Assembly: GCF_029855045.1 (NCBI RefSeq)
Contig: NZ_CP123228.1
Span: 2,666,001-2,730,000, forward strand
Origin: Piscinibacter sp. XHJ-5
GTDB taxonomy: Bacteria > Pseudomonadota > Gammaproteobacteria > Burkholderiales > Burkholderiaceae_C
Reading direction: 5' to 3'
Length of the DNA stretch: 64,000 nt
Translations under genes and position numbers: made by a program
Notes under the pieces: generated by a model
Database searches by the model: none
Seen by the model: the letters and a program-made list of their open reading frames with translations, nothing else
Told to the model about the DNA's origin: nothing
In this document: piece after piece, positions 26,926 through 35,751 of the stretch
How the letters are laid out: each line of letters opens with the position of its first letter
Position numbering within the stretch: the stretch's first letter is position 1

Positions 26926-28334
26926 GATGCCTCGGCCCGGCGGTCCCACGAGCCGCCGAGCGCGCGGATGAGGCCCACGGTGGCCTGGTACTGGGCGGCT
27001 CGAACCCGTGCCGCCTGGCGACGGCTTCGCAGCTCGCTGCGCTGCGCGTCGAGCAGCTCGAATTGACTGATGAGCCCGTTGCGGTAGCGCGAATTGGACA
27101 GCGTCGTCGCCCGGCTCGCCGAGCTGACCGCCGTGGACTCGGCATGGGCCTGCTCGCCCAGCAGCCGCAAGGCCGACAGCTGGTCCTCGACGTCCTTGAA
27201 CGCGACGAGCACCTGCTCGCGGTAGGTGGCGAGCGCACCGTCCATCTCGGCCCGGGCCGCCTCGATGCCGGCCTCGCGCCTTCCGCCGTCGAACAGCGGC
27301 AGCGACAGCAGGGCGCCGATGCCCCATGCGCGAGCCGATCCCTTGAAGAGGTTCGACAGCTCCGACGATGCGACGCCGCCGGCCGCCGTCAGCTGGAGGT
27401 CGGGGAACCAGGCTGCTTGCGCCACGCCGACCCGCGCCTGTGAAGCGAGCAGCTGTCGCTGCGATGCCGCCACGTCCGGCCGGCGGGCCAGGACCGTGCT
27501 CGGCACGCCCGCGGGAATGATCGGCAGGGGCGCATCCCACGCCGCCGGCGCCACGGAGAAGCTCGATGCCACCTCGCCGACCAGAACCGCCAGCGCGTGT
27601 TCGAGCTGGGCACGCTGGGCCTGCAACGCCAAGGCTTCGGACTCGGTGGCCGCCAGCTCGGTGCGCACGCGCGCCACGTCCAGTTCCGCCACGTCGCCGG
27701 CCCTGAAGCGCGACTCGATCAGCCTCAGCGTGTCGCGGTACGCGGCCACCGTGTCGCCGACGATGCGGTGCTCGATGTCGAGGGCGCGCAGCGTGAAGTA
27801 GGTCTGGGCGACGTCCGCCTGGACCAGCAGCTGCGCGCTGCGGAGCAAGGCCTGGCGCGACTCGGCGTCGAGTGCTGCCGCATCCGTCGCCCGCGACAGC
27901 TTGCCGAACAGGTCGACCTCGTAGGACAGGCTGGCGCCGGCGCTCAGCTGCGTCTGCGGCGCTCCTGCGGGCGGCTGCGCGCCGCGCGTGGCGCCGGCCG
28001 ACACGCCGATCTGGGGCTGTCGCTGAGCGTCCGCGCTGCGCACCAGCGCCTGGGCTTGCGCCAGGCGTGCGGCTGCGACATGGATGCGGTCGTTGCGCTC
28101 GATGGCGCGCGACATCAGCTGATCGAGCAGCGGATCGCCGAACGCCTTCCACCACTCGCCCCGAGCCTGCGCATCGGCCGGAGCGGCGACAGTCCAGTGT
28201 CCGTCGCCTTCCTTGAACGCCGCGGGCGGGGCCGGAAGCTTCGACGCGTCGATCGCCGGCGGGGACGCGCATGCGGCCAGCGCCAGGGCTGCCGCCAGCG
28301 GGAGCAGGCGCATGTAGACGAGAGAGGGCTTCAT
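26922..28334 (-). CDS. NodT-family RND efflux outer-membrane lipoprotein (OprN/OprM-like)
   Basis: TolC-like outer-membrane channel, 470 residues. The start ATG at 28334 lies one base after the permease stop. The signal peptide ends in LALAACASPP, a lipobox with Cys as lipidation site. The two repeated OEP domains follow, with WWKAFGDPLLDQLMSRAIERN, SYEVDLFGKLSRATDAA and RPDVAASQRQLLASQARVGVA, all diagnostic of this family. It forms the exit duct of the tripartite pump encoded by the two preceding genes. Confidence 0.94.
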   Translation of the reverse strand: MKPSLVYMRLLPLAAALALAACASPPAIDASKLPAPPAAFKEGDGHWTVAAPADAQARGEWWKAFGDPLLDQLMSRAIERNDRIHVAAARLAQAQALVRSADAQRQPQIGVSAGATRGAQPPAGAPQTQLSAGASLSYEVDLFGKLSRATDAAALDAESRQALLRSAQLLVQADVAQTYFTLRALDIEHRIVGDTVAAYRDTLRLIESRFRAGDVAELDVARVRTELAATESEALALQAQRAQLEHALAVLVGEVASSFSVAPAAWDAPLPIIPAGVPSTVLARRPDVAASQRQLLASQARVGVAQAAWFPDLQLTAAGGVASSELSNLFKGSARAWGIGALLSLPLFDGGRREAGIEAARAEMDGALATYREQVLVAFKDVEDQLSALRLLGEQAHAESTAVSSASRATTLSNSRYRNGLISQFELLDAQRSELRSRRQAARVRAAQYQATVGLIRALGGSWDRRAEAS

Positions 28335-28335
28335 G

Positions 28336-31300
28336 TCAGGCGGCCTCCACATCCGCCGTGGGCGTCGGCGTGGTCTGCCCGTGGTGCCTCAGCGCGCGGT
28401 TGCCCACCAGGCGGCGCATCAGCACGTAGAACACCGGCGTCAGGAACAGGCCGAAGGCCGTGACGCCGATCATTCCGCTGAACACCGCCACGCCCATGGC
28501 GCGCCGTGTCTCGGCGCCGGCCCCGGTCGCCAGCACCAGCGGAATCACGCCCATGATGAAAGCGAACGAGGTCATGAGGATGGGCCGCAGCCGCAGGCGC
28601 GCCGCCTCGATCGCTGCCTGGATCGGCGTGCGCCCGGCGAATTCCAGCTCGCGGGCGAACTCCACGATGAGGATGGCATTCTTCGCCGACAGTCCCACCA
28701 GCACCATCAGGCCGATCTGCGTGAAGACGTTGTTGTCGCCCTTGGTCAGCCACACGCCGGTCATCGCGGCCAGCAGGCCCAGCGGGACGATGAGGACGAT
28801 GGCGATCGGCAGCGTCACGCTCTCGTACTGCGCCGCGAGCACCAGGAACACCAGCAGCACGGCCAGCGGGAACACCCAGACCGCGGAATTGCCGGCCAGG
28901 ATCTCCTGGTACGTCAGGTCCGTCCACTCGTAGGCGATGCCGGGCGGCAGCGTCTCCGCGGCGATGCGCTGGACGGCGTCTTGCGCCTGGCCGGAGGAGT
29001 AGCCCGGCGCCGCCGTGCCATTGATGTCGGCCGACAGGAAGCCGTTGTAGCGGATCGCCCGCTCAGGCCCGAAGGTGGACTGGACCTTCATCAGCGCTGA
29101 CAGCGGCACCATCTCGCCGGTGGACGAGCGCACCTTCAGCGCGCCGATGTCCTCGGCGTGCGACCGGAAGTCCGAGTCGGCCTGCGCGCGAACGGTGTAG
29201 GTCCGACCGAAGCGGTTGAAGTCGTTGACATAGGCGCTGCCGAGGTAGATCTGCAGCGTGTCGAACACGTCGGTGACCGACACGCCCAGCTGGCGGGCCC
29301 TGGTGCGGTCGATGTCGGTGTACAGCTGCGGCACGTTGACCTGCAGGCTGGTCCACAGCCGCGAGAGTTCCGGCGCCTTGCGCGCCTTGGCCAGGAACTC
29401 CTTCGTCGCCGCATCCAGCGCCTCGTAGCCGAGCGAGCCGCGGTCCTCGATCTGCAGCTTGAAGCCGCCGGTCGTTCCCAGGCCCTGCACGGGCGGCGGC
29501 GGGAACAGCACGATGGTGGCCTCCTGGATCGCGCCGAACTGCTTGTTCAGGCGCGCCGTGATCGAGGCGGCGTCCTGGCCCGCGCGCGGCCGGTCCTCGA
29601 AAGGCTTGAGCGACACGAACACCACGCCGGCGTTGCTGCTGGTGGTGAAGCCGTTGATCGACAGCCCGATGAAGGCGATGGCGTGTGCAACGTCCGGATC
29701 CTTCAGCGCGATCCCGCTCATGCGGCGGATCACTTCCTCGGTGCGATCGAGGCTCGCGCCGTCGGGCAGTTGCGCGAAGCCGACGAGGTACTGCTTGTCC
29801 TGCACCGGCACGAACCCTTGCGGGATGACCTTGAACAATCCGACCGTGAGGGCGGCCAGCGCCAGGTACACCGCCAGCATGACGGCCTTGCGCGAGATGG
29901 CACGCCGCACTCCGCCGCCGTAGGCCTCGGCGCCGCTTCGGAACACGCGGTTGAAGCCGCGGAAGAAGCCGCCCAGCACACGGTCCATGCCGCGGGTCAG
30001 CGCGTCCTTCGGAGCGTCGTGGCCGCGCAGCAGCAGGGCCGACAGGGCCGGCGACAGGGTCAGCGAGTTGATCGCGGATATCACCGTCGACATCGCGATC
30101 GTCAGCGCGAACTGGCGATAGAACTGCCCGGCCAGTCCGCTGATGAAGGCCAGTGGAACGAACACGGCGACGAGCACCAGCGCGATCGCGATGATGGGCC
30201 CCGACACTTCTCTCATCGCCTGATAGGTCGCCTCGCGCGGCGTGAGCCCGGCCTCGATGTTGCGCTCGACGTTTTCGACCACGACGATGGCGTCGTCCAC
30301 GACGATGCCGATCGCCAGCACCAGCCCGAAGAGGCTCAGCCCGTTGATGGAGAAGCCCATCGCATGCATGACCGCGAAGGTTCCGACCACCGACACCGGC
30401 ACGGCGAGCAGCGGGATGATGGAGGCGCGCCAGGTCTGGAGGAACAGCACGACGACGATGACGACCAGGATCACCGCCTCGAGCAGCGTGTGCACCACGG
30501 ACTCGATCGATGCGCGCACGAACTGCGTCGTGTCGTAGACGACGGTGTAGTCGACGTCCTCCGGCATCGTCTTCTTCAGCTCCGCCATCTGGGCGCGCAC
30601 GCCGTCGGCGATCGAGATGGCATTGGAGCCGGGCTGGGCGGTGATCGCCAGCGCCACCGCCTCCTTGTTGTCGAGCAGCGATCGCAGGGAGTACTCCGCC
30701 GCGCCGAGCTCGAGGCGTGCGACGTCACGCAGGCGCGTCACCGCTCCGTCAGCGCCGGTCTTCACGATGATGTCGCCGAACTCCTCCACGGTCTGCAGGC
30801 GGCCCTGCGCGTTGACCGACAGCTGCACGTCGATGCCCTTGCTCGGCGACGCGCCGATGATGCCGGCGGCCGCCTGCACGTTCTGCTCGCGCATCGCCCG
30901 CACGACGTCGCTGGCCGACAGGCCGCGCTGGGCGATCTTCTGCGGGTCGAGCCACGCGCGCATTGCGTACTCGCCGGCGCCGTAGACGCGGATCTGGCCC
31001 ACGCCCGGCACCCGGGACAAGCGGTCCTTGACATTGATCACTGCGTAGTTGCGCAGGTAGGCGAGGTCGTAGCGGCCGTGGGGCGACACCAGGTGGACCA
31101 CCATGGTCAGGTCGGGCGAGCTCTTGATCGTCGTGATGCCCAGCCGGCGCACCTCCTCGGGCAGCCGCGGCTCGGCCTGCGACACCCGGTTCTGCACGAG
31201 CTGCTGCGCCTTGTCGGGATCGGTGCCGAGCTTGAAGGTCGCCGTCAGGGTCAGCGCCCCGTCGGCCGTGGCCTGGCTGCTCATGTAGAGCAGGTCTTCC

Positions 31301-31521
31301 ACGCCGGTGATCTGCTCCTCGAGCGGCGTGGCCACGGTCTCGGCGACCACCTTCGGATTGGCGCCCGGATACTGCGCGCGCACGATGACGGAAGGCGGGA
31401 CGACCTCGGGGTACTCCGACACCGGCAGGCCGCGCACCGAGATCGCGCCGGCAATGAAGATCAGCAGGGACAGCACGCCCGCGAAGACGGGCCTGTCGAC
31501 GAAGAACTTGGACAGGTTCAT
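28336..31521 (-). CDS. RND multidrug efflux permease (HAE1, MexF/OqxB-like)
   Basis: Inner-membrane proton-driven trimeric pump of 1061 residues, the normal size. The start reads MNLSKFFVDRPVFAGVLSLL and includes ISEYPEVVPP-like VSEYPEVVPPSVIVRAQYPG. Helix 4 carries the proton-relay Asp pair in GIVVDDAIVVVENVERN, and helix 10 the Lys in GLSAKNAILIVEFA. The pattern VVPPSVIVRAQYPGANPKVVAETVA is closer to MexF than to AcrB. The adaptor gene lies just upstream and the outer-membrane factor immediately downstream. Likely substrates by family are chloramphenicol, quinolones or phenolics, but this is not shown here. Confidence 0.95.
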   Translation of the reverse strand: MNLSKFFVDRPVFAGVLSLLIFIAGAISVRGLPVSEYPEVVPPSVIVRAQYPGANPKVVAETVATPLEEQITGVEDLLYMSSQATADGALTLTATFKLGTDPDKAQQLVQNRVSQAEPRLPEEVRRLGITTIKSSPDLTMVVHLVSPHGRYDLAYLRNYAVINVKDRLSRVPGVGQIRVYGAGEYAMRAWLDPQKIAQRGLSASDVVRAMREQNVQAAAGIIGASPSKGIDVQLSVNAQGRLQTVEEFGDIIVKTGADGAVTRLRDVARLELGAAEYSLRSLLDNKEAVALAITAQPGSNAISIADGVRAQMAELKKTMPEDVDYTVVYDTTQFVRASIESVVHTLLEAVILVVIVVVLFLQTWRASIIPLLAVPVSVVGTFAVMHAMGFSINGLSLFGLVLAIGIVVDDAIVVVENVERNIEAGLTPREATYQAMREVSGPIIAIALVLVAVFVPLAFISGLAGQFYRQFALTIAMSTVISAINSLTLSPALSALLLRGHDAPKDALTRGMDRVLGGFFRGFNRVFRSGAEAYGGGVRRAISRKAVMLAVYLALAALTVGLFKVIPQGFVPVQDKQYLVGFAQLPDGASLDRTEEVIRRMSGIALKDPDVAHAIAFIGLSINGFTTSSNAGVVFVSLKPFEDRPRAGQDAASITARLNKQFGAIQEATIVLFPPPPVQGLGTTGGFKLQIEDRGSLGYEALDAATKEFLAKARKAPELSRLWTSLQVNVPQLYTDIDRTRARQLGVSVTDVFDTLQIYLGSAYVNDFNRFGRTYTVRAQADSDFRSHAEDIGALKVRSSTGEMVPLSALMKVQSTFGPERAIRYNGFLSADINGTAAPGYSSGQAQDAVQRIAAETLPPGIAYEWTDLTYQEILAGNSAVWVFPLAVLLVFLVLAAQYESVTLPIAIVLIVPLGLLAAMTGVWLTKGDNNVFTQIGLMVLVGLSAKNAILIVEFARELEFAGRTPIQAAIEAARLRLRPILMTSFAFIMGVIPLVLATGAGAETRRAMGVAVFSGMIGVTAFGLFLTPVFYVLMRRLVGNRALRHHGQTTPTPTADVEAA

Positions 31522-31544
31522 GACGCACTCCGGCCCGGCGAGCC

Positions 31545-32780
31545 TCAGGACCGCTTGCCGCTGTCGGGATGCGCCGACGCTTCGGCGGTCCCGCCCATCG
31601 TCACGGGCTGCGGCGCCACCAGCGCTCCCGGCCGCACGCGTTGCAAGCCGCTGACCACGATGCGCTCCTCGGGCTTCAGGCCGGAGGTCACGATGCGCAG
31701 GCCGTCGACAGTGGCGCCGAGCGTGACTTCTCGATAGGCCGCCTTGTTGTCGTTGCCGACCACCAGCACGAACTTCTTGTTCTGATCGGTGCCGACGGCA
31801 CGCTCGGTGATGAGCAGTTCCTGCGTGGTCTTCGCGCGCCCCAGGCGCAGCTTGGCGAACTGGCCCGGAATGAGCGCGCCCTGGACGTTGTCGAAGCGCG
31901 CGCGAACGCGGATGGTGCCGCTGCGCGCGTCCACCTGGTTGTCGATGAGCTGCAGCTTGCCGGGGTACGGAGTGCCGTCGCTGGCCGCCGTGCCCATGCG
32001 CACGGGAATCAGGTCGATCCGGCTGCGATCGCCATTGACGCCGGGCACGTCCTGCAGCGCGCGCAGCACCACCTGCTCGTCGACGTCGAAGCTGGCGTAG
32101 ATCGGGTTCACCGAGACCAGCGTGGTCAGCACGGGCGACGCGGGACCTGCGGCGATGAGGTTGCCGACGGTCACGTCGAACTTGCCGGCGCGTCCACCAA
32201 TGGGCGCACGCACTTGCGTGTAGCCCAGGTTCAGCTTGGCGGAGGTCAGCGATGCGCGCGCGGCGCTGAGGTTGGCCTCGGCTTCGCGCAGGCCGTGATC
32301 GCGCTCGTCCCGCTCGCGCTGCGAGATCGCCTGCTCCTGCCAGAGCCGCTGCGCACGCTCCTGCTCGACGCGCTGGTGCGTCAGGCGGGCCTCGGCGGCG
32401 GCCACCTGCGCCTGCGCGCGCTCGACTTCGGCGGCATAGGGCGCGGGGTCGATGGTCACGAGCAAGTCCCCCGCGTGGACCAGCGCTCCTTCGCGGAAGT
32501 GCACCGCCTGGACGGCCCCGGACACCCGCGCGCGGATGTCGACGTGCTCGACAGCTTCGAGGCGGCCGGAGAACTCTTCCCAGGCGGCCGCGGGCGCTTG
32601 AACCACGGAGGCCACCGACACGGCAATGGCTTGCGGCGCTGCCGGAGTCTGCGCGGCGGTCGCCTGGCCGCCATGCAAGGCGAAGAGGGTCGCAGCGGAA
32701 CCGGCAGCAAGGGCGGCGACCGCTGCGCCGATGGTGATCGCCCGGCGCCTGGAGGGCGCGCGGGTGGGCGTGATGTTCAC
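31545..32780 (-). CDS. RND efflux periplasmic adaptor (MexE-like)
   Basis: Membrane-fusion protein of 411 residues. The GTG start at 32780 has GAGGA eight bases upstream. An N-terminal signal or anchor (about 13-35) is followed by the barrel-sandwich half-motif VSGAVQAVHFREGALVHAGDLLVTIDPAPY. A coiled-coil hairpin covers about 100-170 (RAQAQVAAAEARLTHQR), then the returning lipoyl half YTQVRAPIGGRAGKFDVTVG and the beta-barrel RARFDNVQGALIPGQFAKLRLG. It bridges the RND permease and the outer-membrane channel. It is encoded first of the three pump genes and directly after the pseudo-hydrolase gene. Confidence 0.94.
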   Translation of the reverse strand: MNITPTRAPSRRRAITIGAAVAALAAGSAATLFALHGGQATAAQTPAAPQAIAVSVASVVQAPAAAWEEFSGRLEAVEHVDIRARVSGAVQAVHFREGALVHAGDLLVTIDPAPYAAEVERAQAQVAAAEARLTHQRVEQERAQRLWQEQAISQRERDERDHGLREAEANLSAARASLTSAKLNLGYTQVRAPIGGRAGKFDVTVGNLIAAGPASPVLTTLVSVNPIYASFDVDEQVVLRALQDVPGVNGDRSRIDLIPVRMGTAASDGTPYPGKLQLIDNQVDARSGTIRVRARFDNVQGALIPGQFAKLRLGRAKTTQELLITERAVGTDQNKKFVLVVGNDNKAAYREVTLGATVDGLRIVTSGLKPEERIVVSGLQRVRPGALVAPQPVTMGGTAEASAHPDSGKRS

Positions 32781-32802
32781 GATGAAGGTCCTCGATGAGT
32801 GG

Positions 32803-33630
32803 CTAGGAGTGGGCCGTGCCGGCGAACAACCGGCGCAGCGAGTCGAGTGCGACGGCCGTCCAAGGCGCTTGTGCGGGGGCCTCGTGCATGTAGGCCGCGG
32901 GAAAGTTCGTCGGTGACGGAAGCGACAGCAGCTGCGTGTGCGTGCCGTGGGCGATGAGGCGCTGCGAATATGCCCGTGTCTCGTCGCGGAGCGGGTCGTC
33001 GTCCGAGGTGAAGAGCAGGGCCTGCGCCAGTCCATCGAGACGCACCGCGTCAGCGGGAGCGGCGTATGGGTGGGAAGCGTCGGAAGGACGTGGGGCGTAG
33101 CGGCGCCAGGCTTCAACGAACCGGCAGCCGGCGGTGCCTGCCTTCGCCCGGCGCTGGGAATCGGTCGCCAGCAGGGGGTTCAGCATTGGAGAGAACAGGA
33201 TCTGCCCTGCGAGCGGCAGCTCATTCCTGTCCCGCACCATCATCGCCAGCCCGGCGGCGATGTTTCCGCCTGCCTCGGCACCGGCGACGTAAGTCTTCTT
33301 CCTGGCGTAAGTGGGCTCGCGATACAGGTGCAGCATCGACGTGTACGCAGCACAGAGAGCATGCGGAAACGGATGGGCGGGCGCGAGCGGGTACTGCAGC
33401 GACACGACGCTGGCTCCAGCTTGGACGAGCAGTCGCTCGATGGCTGTCATTCGGCCTGCCGCGGGTGCGCTGACGAACCCACCGGCGTGCAGGTGCAGGA
33501 CCAGGGGCGCATCCGTTGCGGGATGCGGGTACCACCGGGCGAGATGAACGATGCCCGCGCCGTCGGGGATGCGCAATTCGACGCCGGAGGGTGAAGCATC
33601 TATGACTCTGGAGGGACTCGAGTTGTTCAT
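32803..33630 (-). CDS. HSL-type alpha/beta hydrolase fold protein lacking the nucleophilic Ser
   Basis: A 275-residue protein with the hormone-sensitive-lipase-like layout. The oxyanion region reads HLHAGGF (normally HGGG). At the nucleophile elbow, where relatives have GDSAGG, this protein has GAEAGGN, so Glu replaces the catalytic Ser. The acid position is intact in LLFTSDDDPLRDE. Where a catalytic His is expected (HGF), the sequence is TNFPAAYM, so His also seems lost. It is therefore probably not an esterase but a binding or regulatory protein. It starts the efflux operon, 22 bases before the adaptor gene and divergent from a LysR gene. A start four codons earlier is possible. Confidence 0.82.
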   Translation of the reverse strand: MNNSSPSRVIDASPSGVELRIPDGAGIVHLARWYPHPATDAPLVLHLHAGGFVSAPAAGRMTAIERLLVQAGASVVSLQYPLAPAHPFPHALCAAYTSMLHLYREPTYARKKTYVAGAEAGGNIAAGLAMMVRDRNELPLAGQILFSPMLNPLLATDSQRRAKAGTAGCRFVEAWRRYAPRPSDASHPYAAPADAVRLDGLAQALLFTSDDDPLRDETRAYSQRLIAHGTHTQLLSLPSPTNFPAAYMHEAPAQAPWTAVALDSLRRLFAGTAHS

Positions 33631-33678
33631 GGCACGGCGCATCGGTTGACGGTGCTAGAAAGATAGGAGCAACGGTCT

Positions 33679-33693
33679 CCCGGATAAATCGGG
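33679..33693. promoter_or_regulatory. candidate LysR operator dyad between divergent genes
   Basis: The 99-base gap between the efflux operon and the divergent LysR gene contains CCCGGATAAATCGGG, an imperfect dyad with an AT centre. LysR regulators usually bind such interrupted palindromes in the shared promoter. The position (about 49 bases before the LysR start) fits, but the match is short and no promoter boxes could be fixed. Confidence 0.35.
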
Positions 33694-33741
33694 CTGCGTC
33701 AGTCGCAGCGTTTCAACTCTCAGCACAATCGAGGACGCACC

Positions 33742-34644
33742 ATGGACAAGCTCGGCGCGATGAGGGCCTTCGTGCGGGTCGTCGAAGCGGGTACCTTCAC
33801 CAAGGCGGCCGACTCGCTCGGCGTGCCGAAGGCGCAAGTGACGCGCTCGGTCCAGTCGCTCGAGCAGGAGCTGAAGACGCTGCTCCTCAACCGCACCACG
33901 CGGCGAGTGACCGTCACGGCAGACGGCGCGGCCTACTACGACCGCACGGTGCGCGTGCTCGACGAGATCGAGGAGATCGAGTCGAGCCTGTCGCACGCCA
34001 AGATGAGCCCGAGAGGCAAGCTGCGCATCGACGTCGCGGCGCCCATCGCGAACCTCATCCTCATCCCGGCGATGGAGGACTTCTGCGCGCGCTACCCCGA
34101 CATCCAGATCGATATCGGCATCAGCGACAAGCCGGTGGATCTCATCGGCGAGAACGTGGATTGCGTGCTGCGCGCCGGCGCGGTCACGGACCCGTCTCTC
34201 GTGGCGCGTCGCATTGCCGAGATGCAGCGTGTCGTGTGTGCTTCGCCGGCGTACCTGAAGCGCTGCGGCGTGCCGCTGCATCCATCGGACCTGGACAACG
34301 ACCCCCACCGCGTCATCAACTTCTTTTCCTGGGGCGGTGAAGGCTTCGTGCTGCGGCGTGGCGACGAGCAGTACGAAGTGAACGCCAAGTCCACCATTGG
34401 TGTGAACGACTCCAGCGCGATGCTGGCTGCGGGGCTTGCGGGCCTGGGAATCGTGCGCACCGCCATGTTCATGGCCGAGCCATATCTGAAGGCCGGCACG
34501 CTGCAACTCGTTCTGCCCGAATGGTCCCGGGGCGGCTTCCCCTTGTATGTCGTGTACCCGCCCAACCGGCACGTCAGTGCCAAGGTGCGCGTGTTCATCG
34601 ACTGGGCGGTGGACCTCTTCGCCCGCACGCTCGAACCGCGCTGA
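33742..34644 (+). CDS. LysR-family regulator of the adjacent efflux operon (probable)
   Basis: Regulator of 300 residues, with a helix-turn-helix at 1-60 (FVRVVEAGTFTKAADSLGVP, QVTRSVQSLEQE) and an effector-binding domain with LVARRIAEMQRVVCASPAYL, NDSSAMLAAGLAGLGIVR and YVVYPPNRHVSAKVRVFIDW. The start has GAGGA six bases upstream. It is divergent from the pseudo-hydrolase/RND operon and is its likely controller, as MexT-type and CrgA-type LysR proteins are for comparable pumps. The LysR remnant near 25.3 kb, at the far end of the same operon, is its closest relative in this window. Confidence 0.92.
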   Translation: MDKLGAMRAFVRVVEAGTFTKAADSLGVPKAQVTRSVQSLEQELKTLLLNRTTRRVTVTADGAAYYDRTVRVLDEIEEIESSLSHAKMSPRGKLRIDVAAPIANLILIPAMEDFCARYPDIQIDIGISDKPVDLIGENVDCVLRAGAVTDPSLVARRIAEMQRVVCASPAYLKRCGVPLHPSDLDNDPHRVINFFSWGGEGFVLRRGDEQYEVNAKSTIGVNDSSAMLAAGLAGLGIVRTAMFMAEPYLKAGTLQLVLPEWSRGGFPLYVVYPPNRHVSAKVRVFIDWAVDLFARTLEPR

Positions 34645-34675
34645 CCGGCCTTGCGACGACCAGCGCGAGCGTCGA

Positions 34676-35026
34676 TCAGGGCGAAGTCGTCGACGGCGCC
34701 GCGGCGACGTCGACCACTTCGCCGCGACGCTTCGCGATGTTCTGCACGAGGGACGCGAACTCCTGCGACGAGCGCATGGCGGCGTAGCGCGCGGAAGCGA
34801 GGCGGTACTGCCGGCTGAACGTGTCGGTGGCCTCGCCATGCTCGAGCTCGGCGAGTCCCGAGCGGCGATAGATCTCGAGCTCGGCGAGGACCTCGGCCCG
34901 GCTCCTCGGCTGGGGCAGGGTGACGTCCTTGAACTTCGCCCAGACGTCGGGCGTGGCCTCCTGGGCCAGGGTTGCGGTGACGCCGAGTCCGGCGACGAGG
35001 GCTGCGAAAAGGTGCTTGGTGCTCAT
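34676..35026 (-). CDS. DUF4148 family secreted protein, copy 1
   Basis: Small exported protein of 116 residues. The start ATG has AGGAA at normal spacing. Residues 1-21 form a signal peptide (STKHLFAALVAGLGV, cut after TLA). The mature part has the DUF4148 helix block SRAEVLAELEIYRRSGLAELE and a second helix with YAAMRSSQEFASLVQNIA. Function is unknown; the family is common and multi-copy in Burkholderiales. It is nearly the same protein as that encoded at 40732, in inverted orientation about 6 kb away, with the similarity continuing into the ribosome-binding region. The C-terminal tail is Ala/Ser/Thr-rich. Confidence 0.88.
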   Translation of the reverse strand: MSTKHLFAALVAGLGVTATLAQEATPDVWAKFKDVTLPQPRSRAEVLAELEIYRRSGLAELEHGEATDTFSRQYRLASARYAAMRSSQEFASLVQNIAKRRGEVVDVAAAPSTTSP

Positions 35027-35264
35027 GACGGTTCCTGTGGTGAAGTGGGTCAATGACCGGCCCTTTCGATGAAGCTCGCTCATTGATGAGAGGAACTGTA
35101 GGGACGAGGCCGCGCTGGGAAAAGGCCAGTCTTCGCAAACCACCTTTTCAGAATCTCGAACGCGTCGCCGCGTCCTTCCGAAGACAGATTCGCAGCTCCT
35201 GCCTTGGGCACATGGCATTGCGTGCGCAGTTCCCTAACCTGCACGTCGTGCTTCAGGAGATTGC

Positions 35265-35666
35265 ATGAAAGCGATTCGAATGGTCGCGGCGGCACTGGCT
35301 GTCGCGGCGAGCGGCTGGGCGCTGCACACCGCGCATGCACAGCTGGCCGGTGTGGGGCGCATCGACCTTCTGCGGCACGACTTGAGCATCGCAGGACGCG
35401 AGGCGATCCAGGTGCGCGTCGACATCGCCTCCGGCGTGGTCGCACCCAGGCACAACCATCCCGGCGAAGAGCTCGTCTACGTCATCGAAGGCGTGCTCGA
35501 GTACCGGCTCGACGGCAGGCCGCCGGTGACGCTCAAGGCCGGCGAGGTCCTGTTCATCCCGCCCGGGACGAACCACGAGGTGAAGAACGTCGGCAGCGGC
35601 AATGCGGCGGAGCTGGCAACCTACATCGTCGAGAAGGGCAAGCCGCTCATCGCGCTGGCGAAGTGA
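35265..35666 (+). CDS. exported cupin-domain protein
   Basis: Single-domain cupin of 133 residues with a signal peptide (about 1-25, ending AHA before Q). The two metal-binding motifs are complete: RHNHPGEELVYVIEGVLEYRLDG (His, His, Glu) and GEVLFIPPGTNHEVKN (His). The start has AGGAG five bases upstream. It probably binds a metal and a small ligand in the periplasm; enzymatic activity cannot be deduced. It is followed 85 bases later by an OmpR-type regulator gene in the same direction. Confidence 0.87.
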   Translation: MKAIRMVAAALAVAASGWALHTAHAQLAGVGRIDLLRHDLSIAGREAIQVRVDIASGVVAPRHNHPGEELVYVIEGVLEYRLDGRPPVTLKAGEVLFIPPGTNHEVKNVGSGNAAELATYIVEKGKPLIALAK

Positions 35667-35751
35667 GGCACGGCGAGGTGCACCCAGGGACGCCAGGGCG
35701 CTCGAAAGTGCCTACAGTGCTGTCTTCCCCAGCGCATGGGTGCGCACGGCC

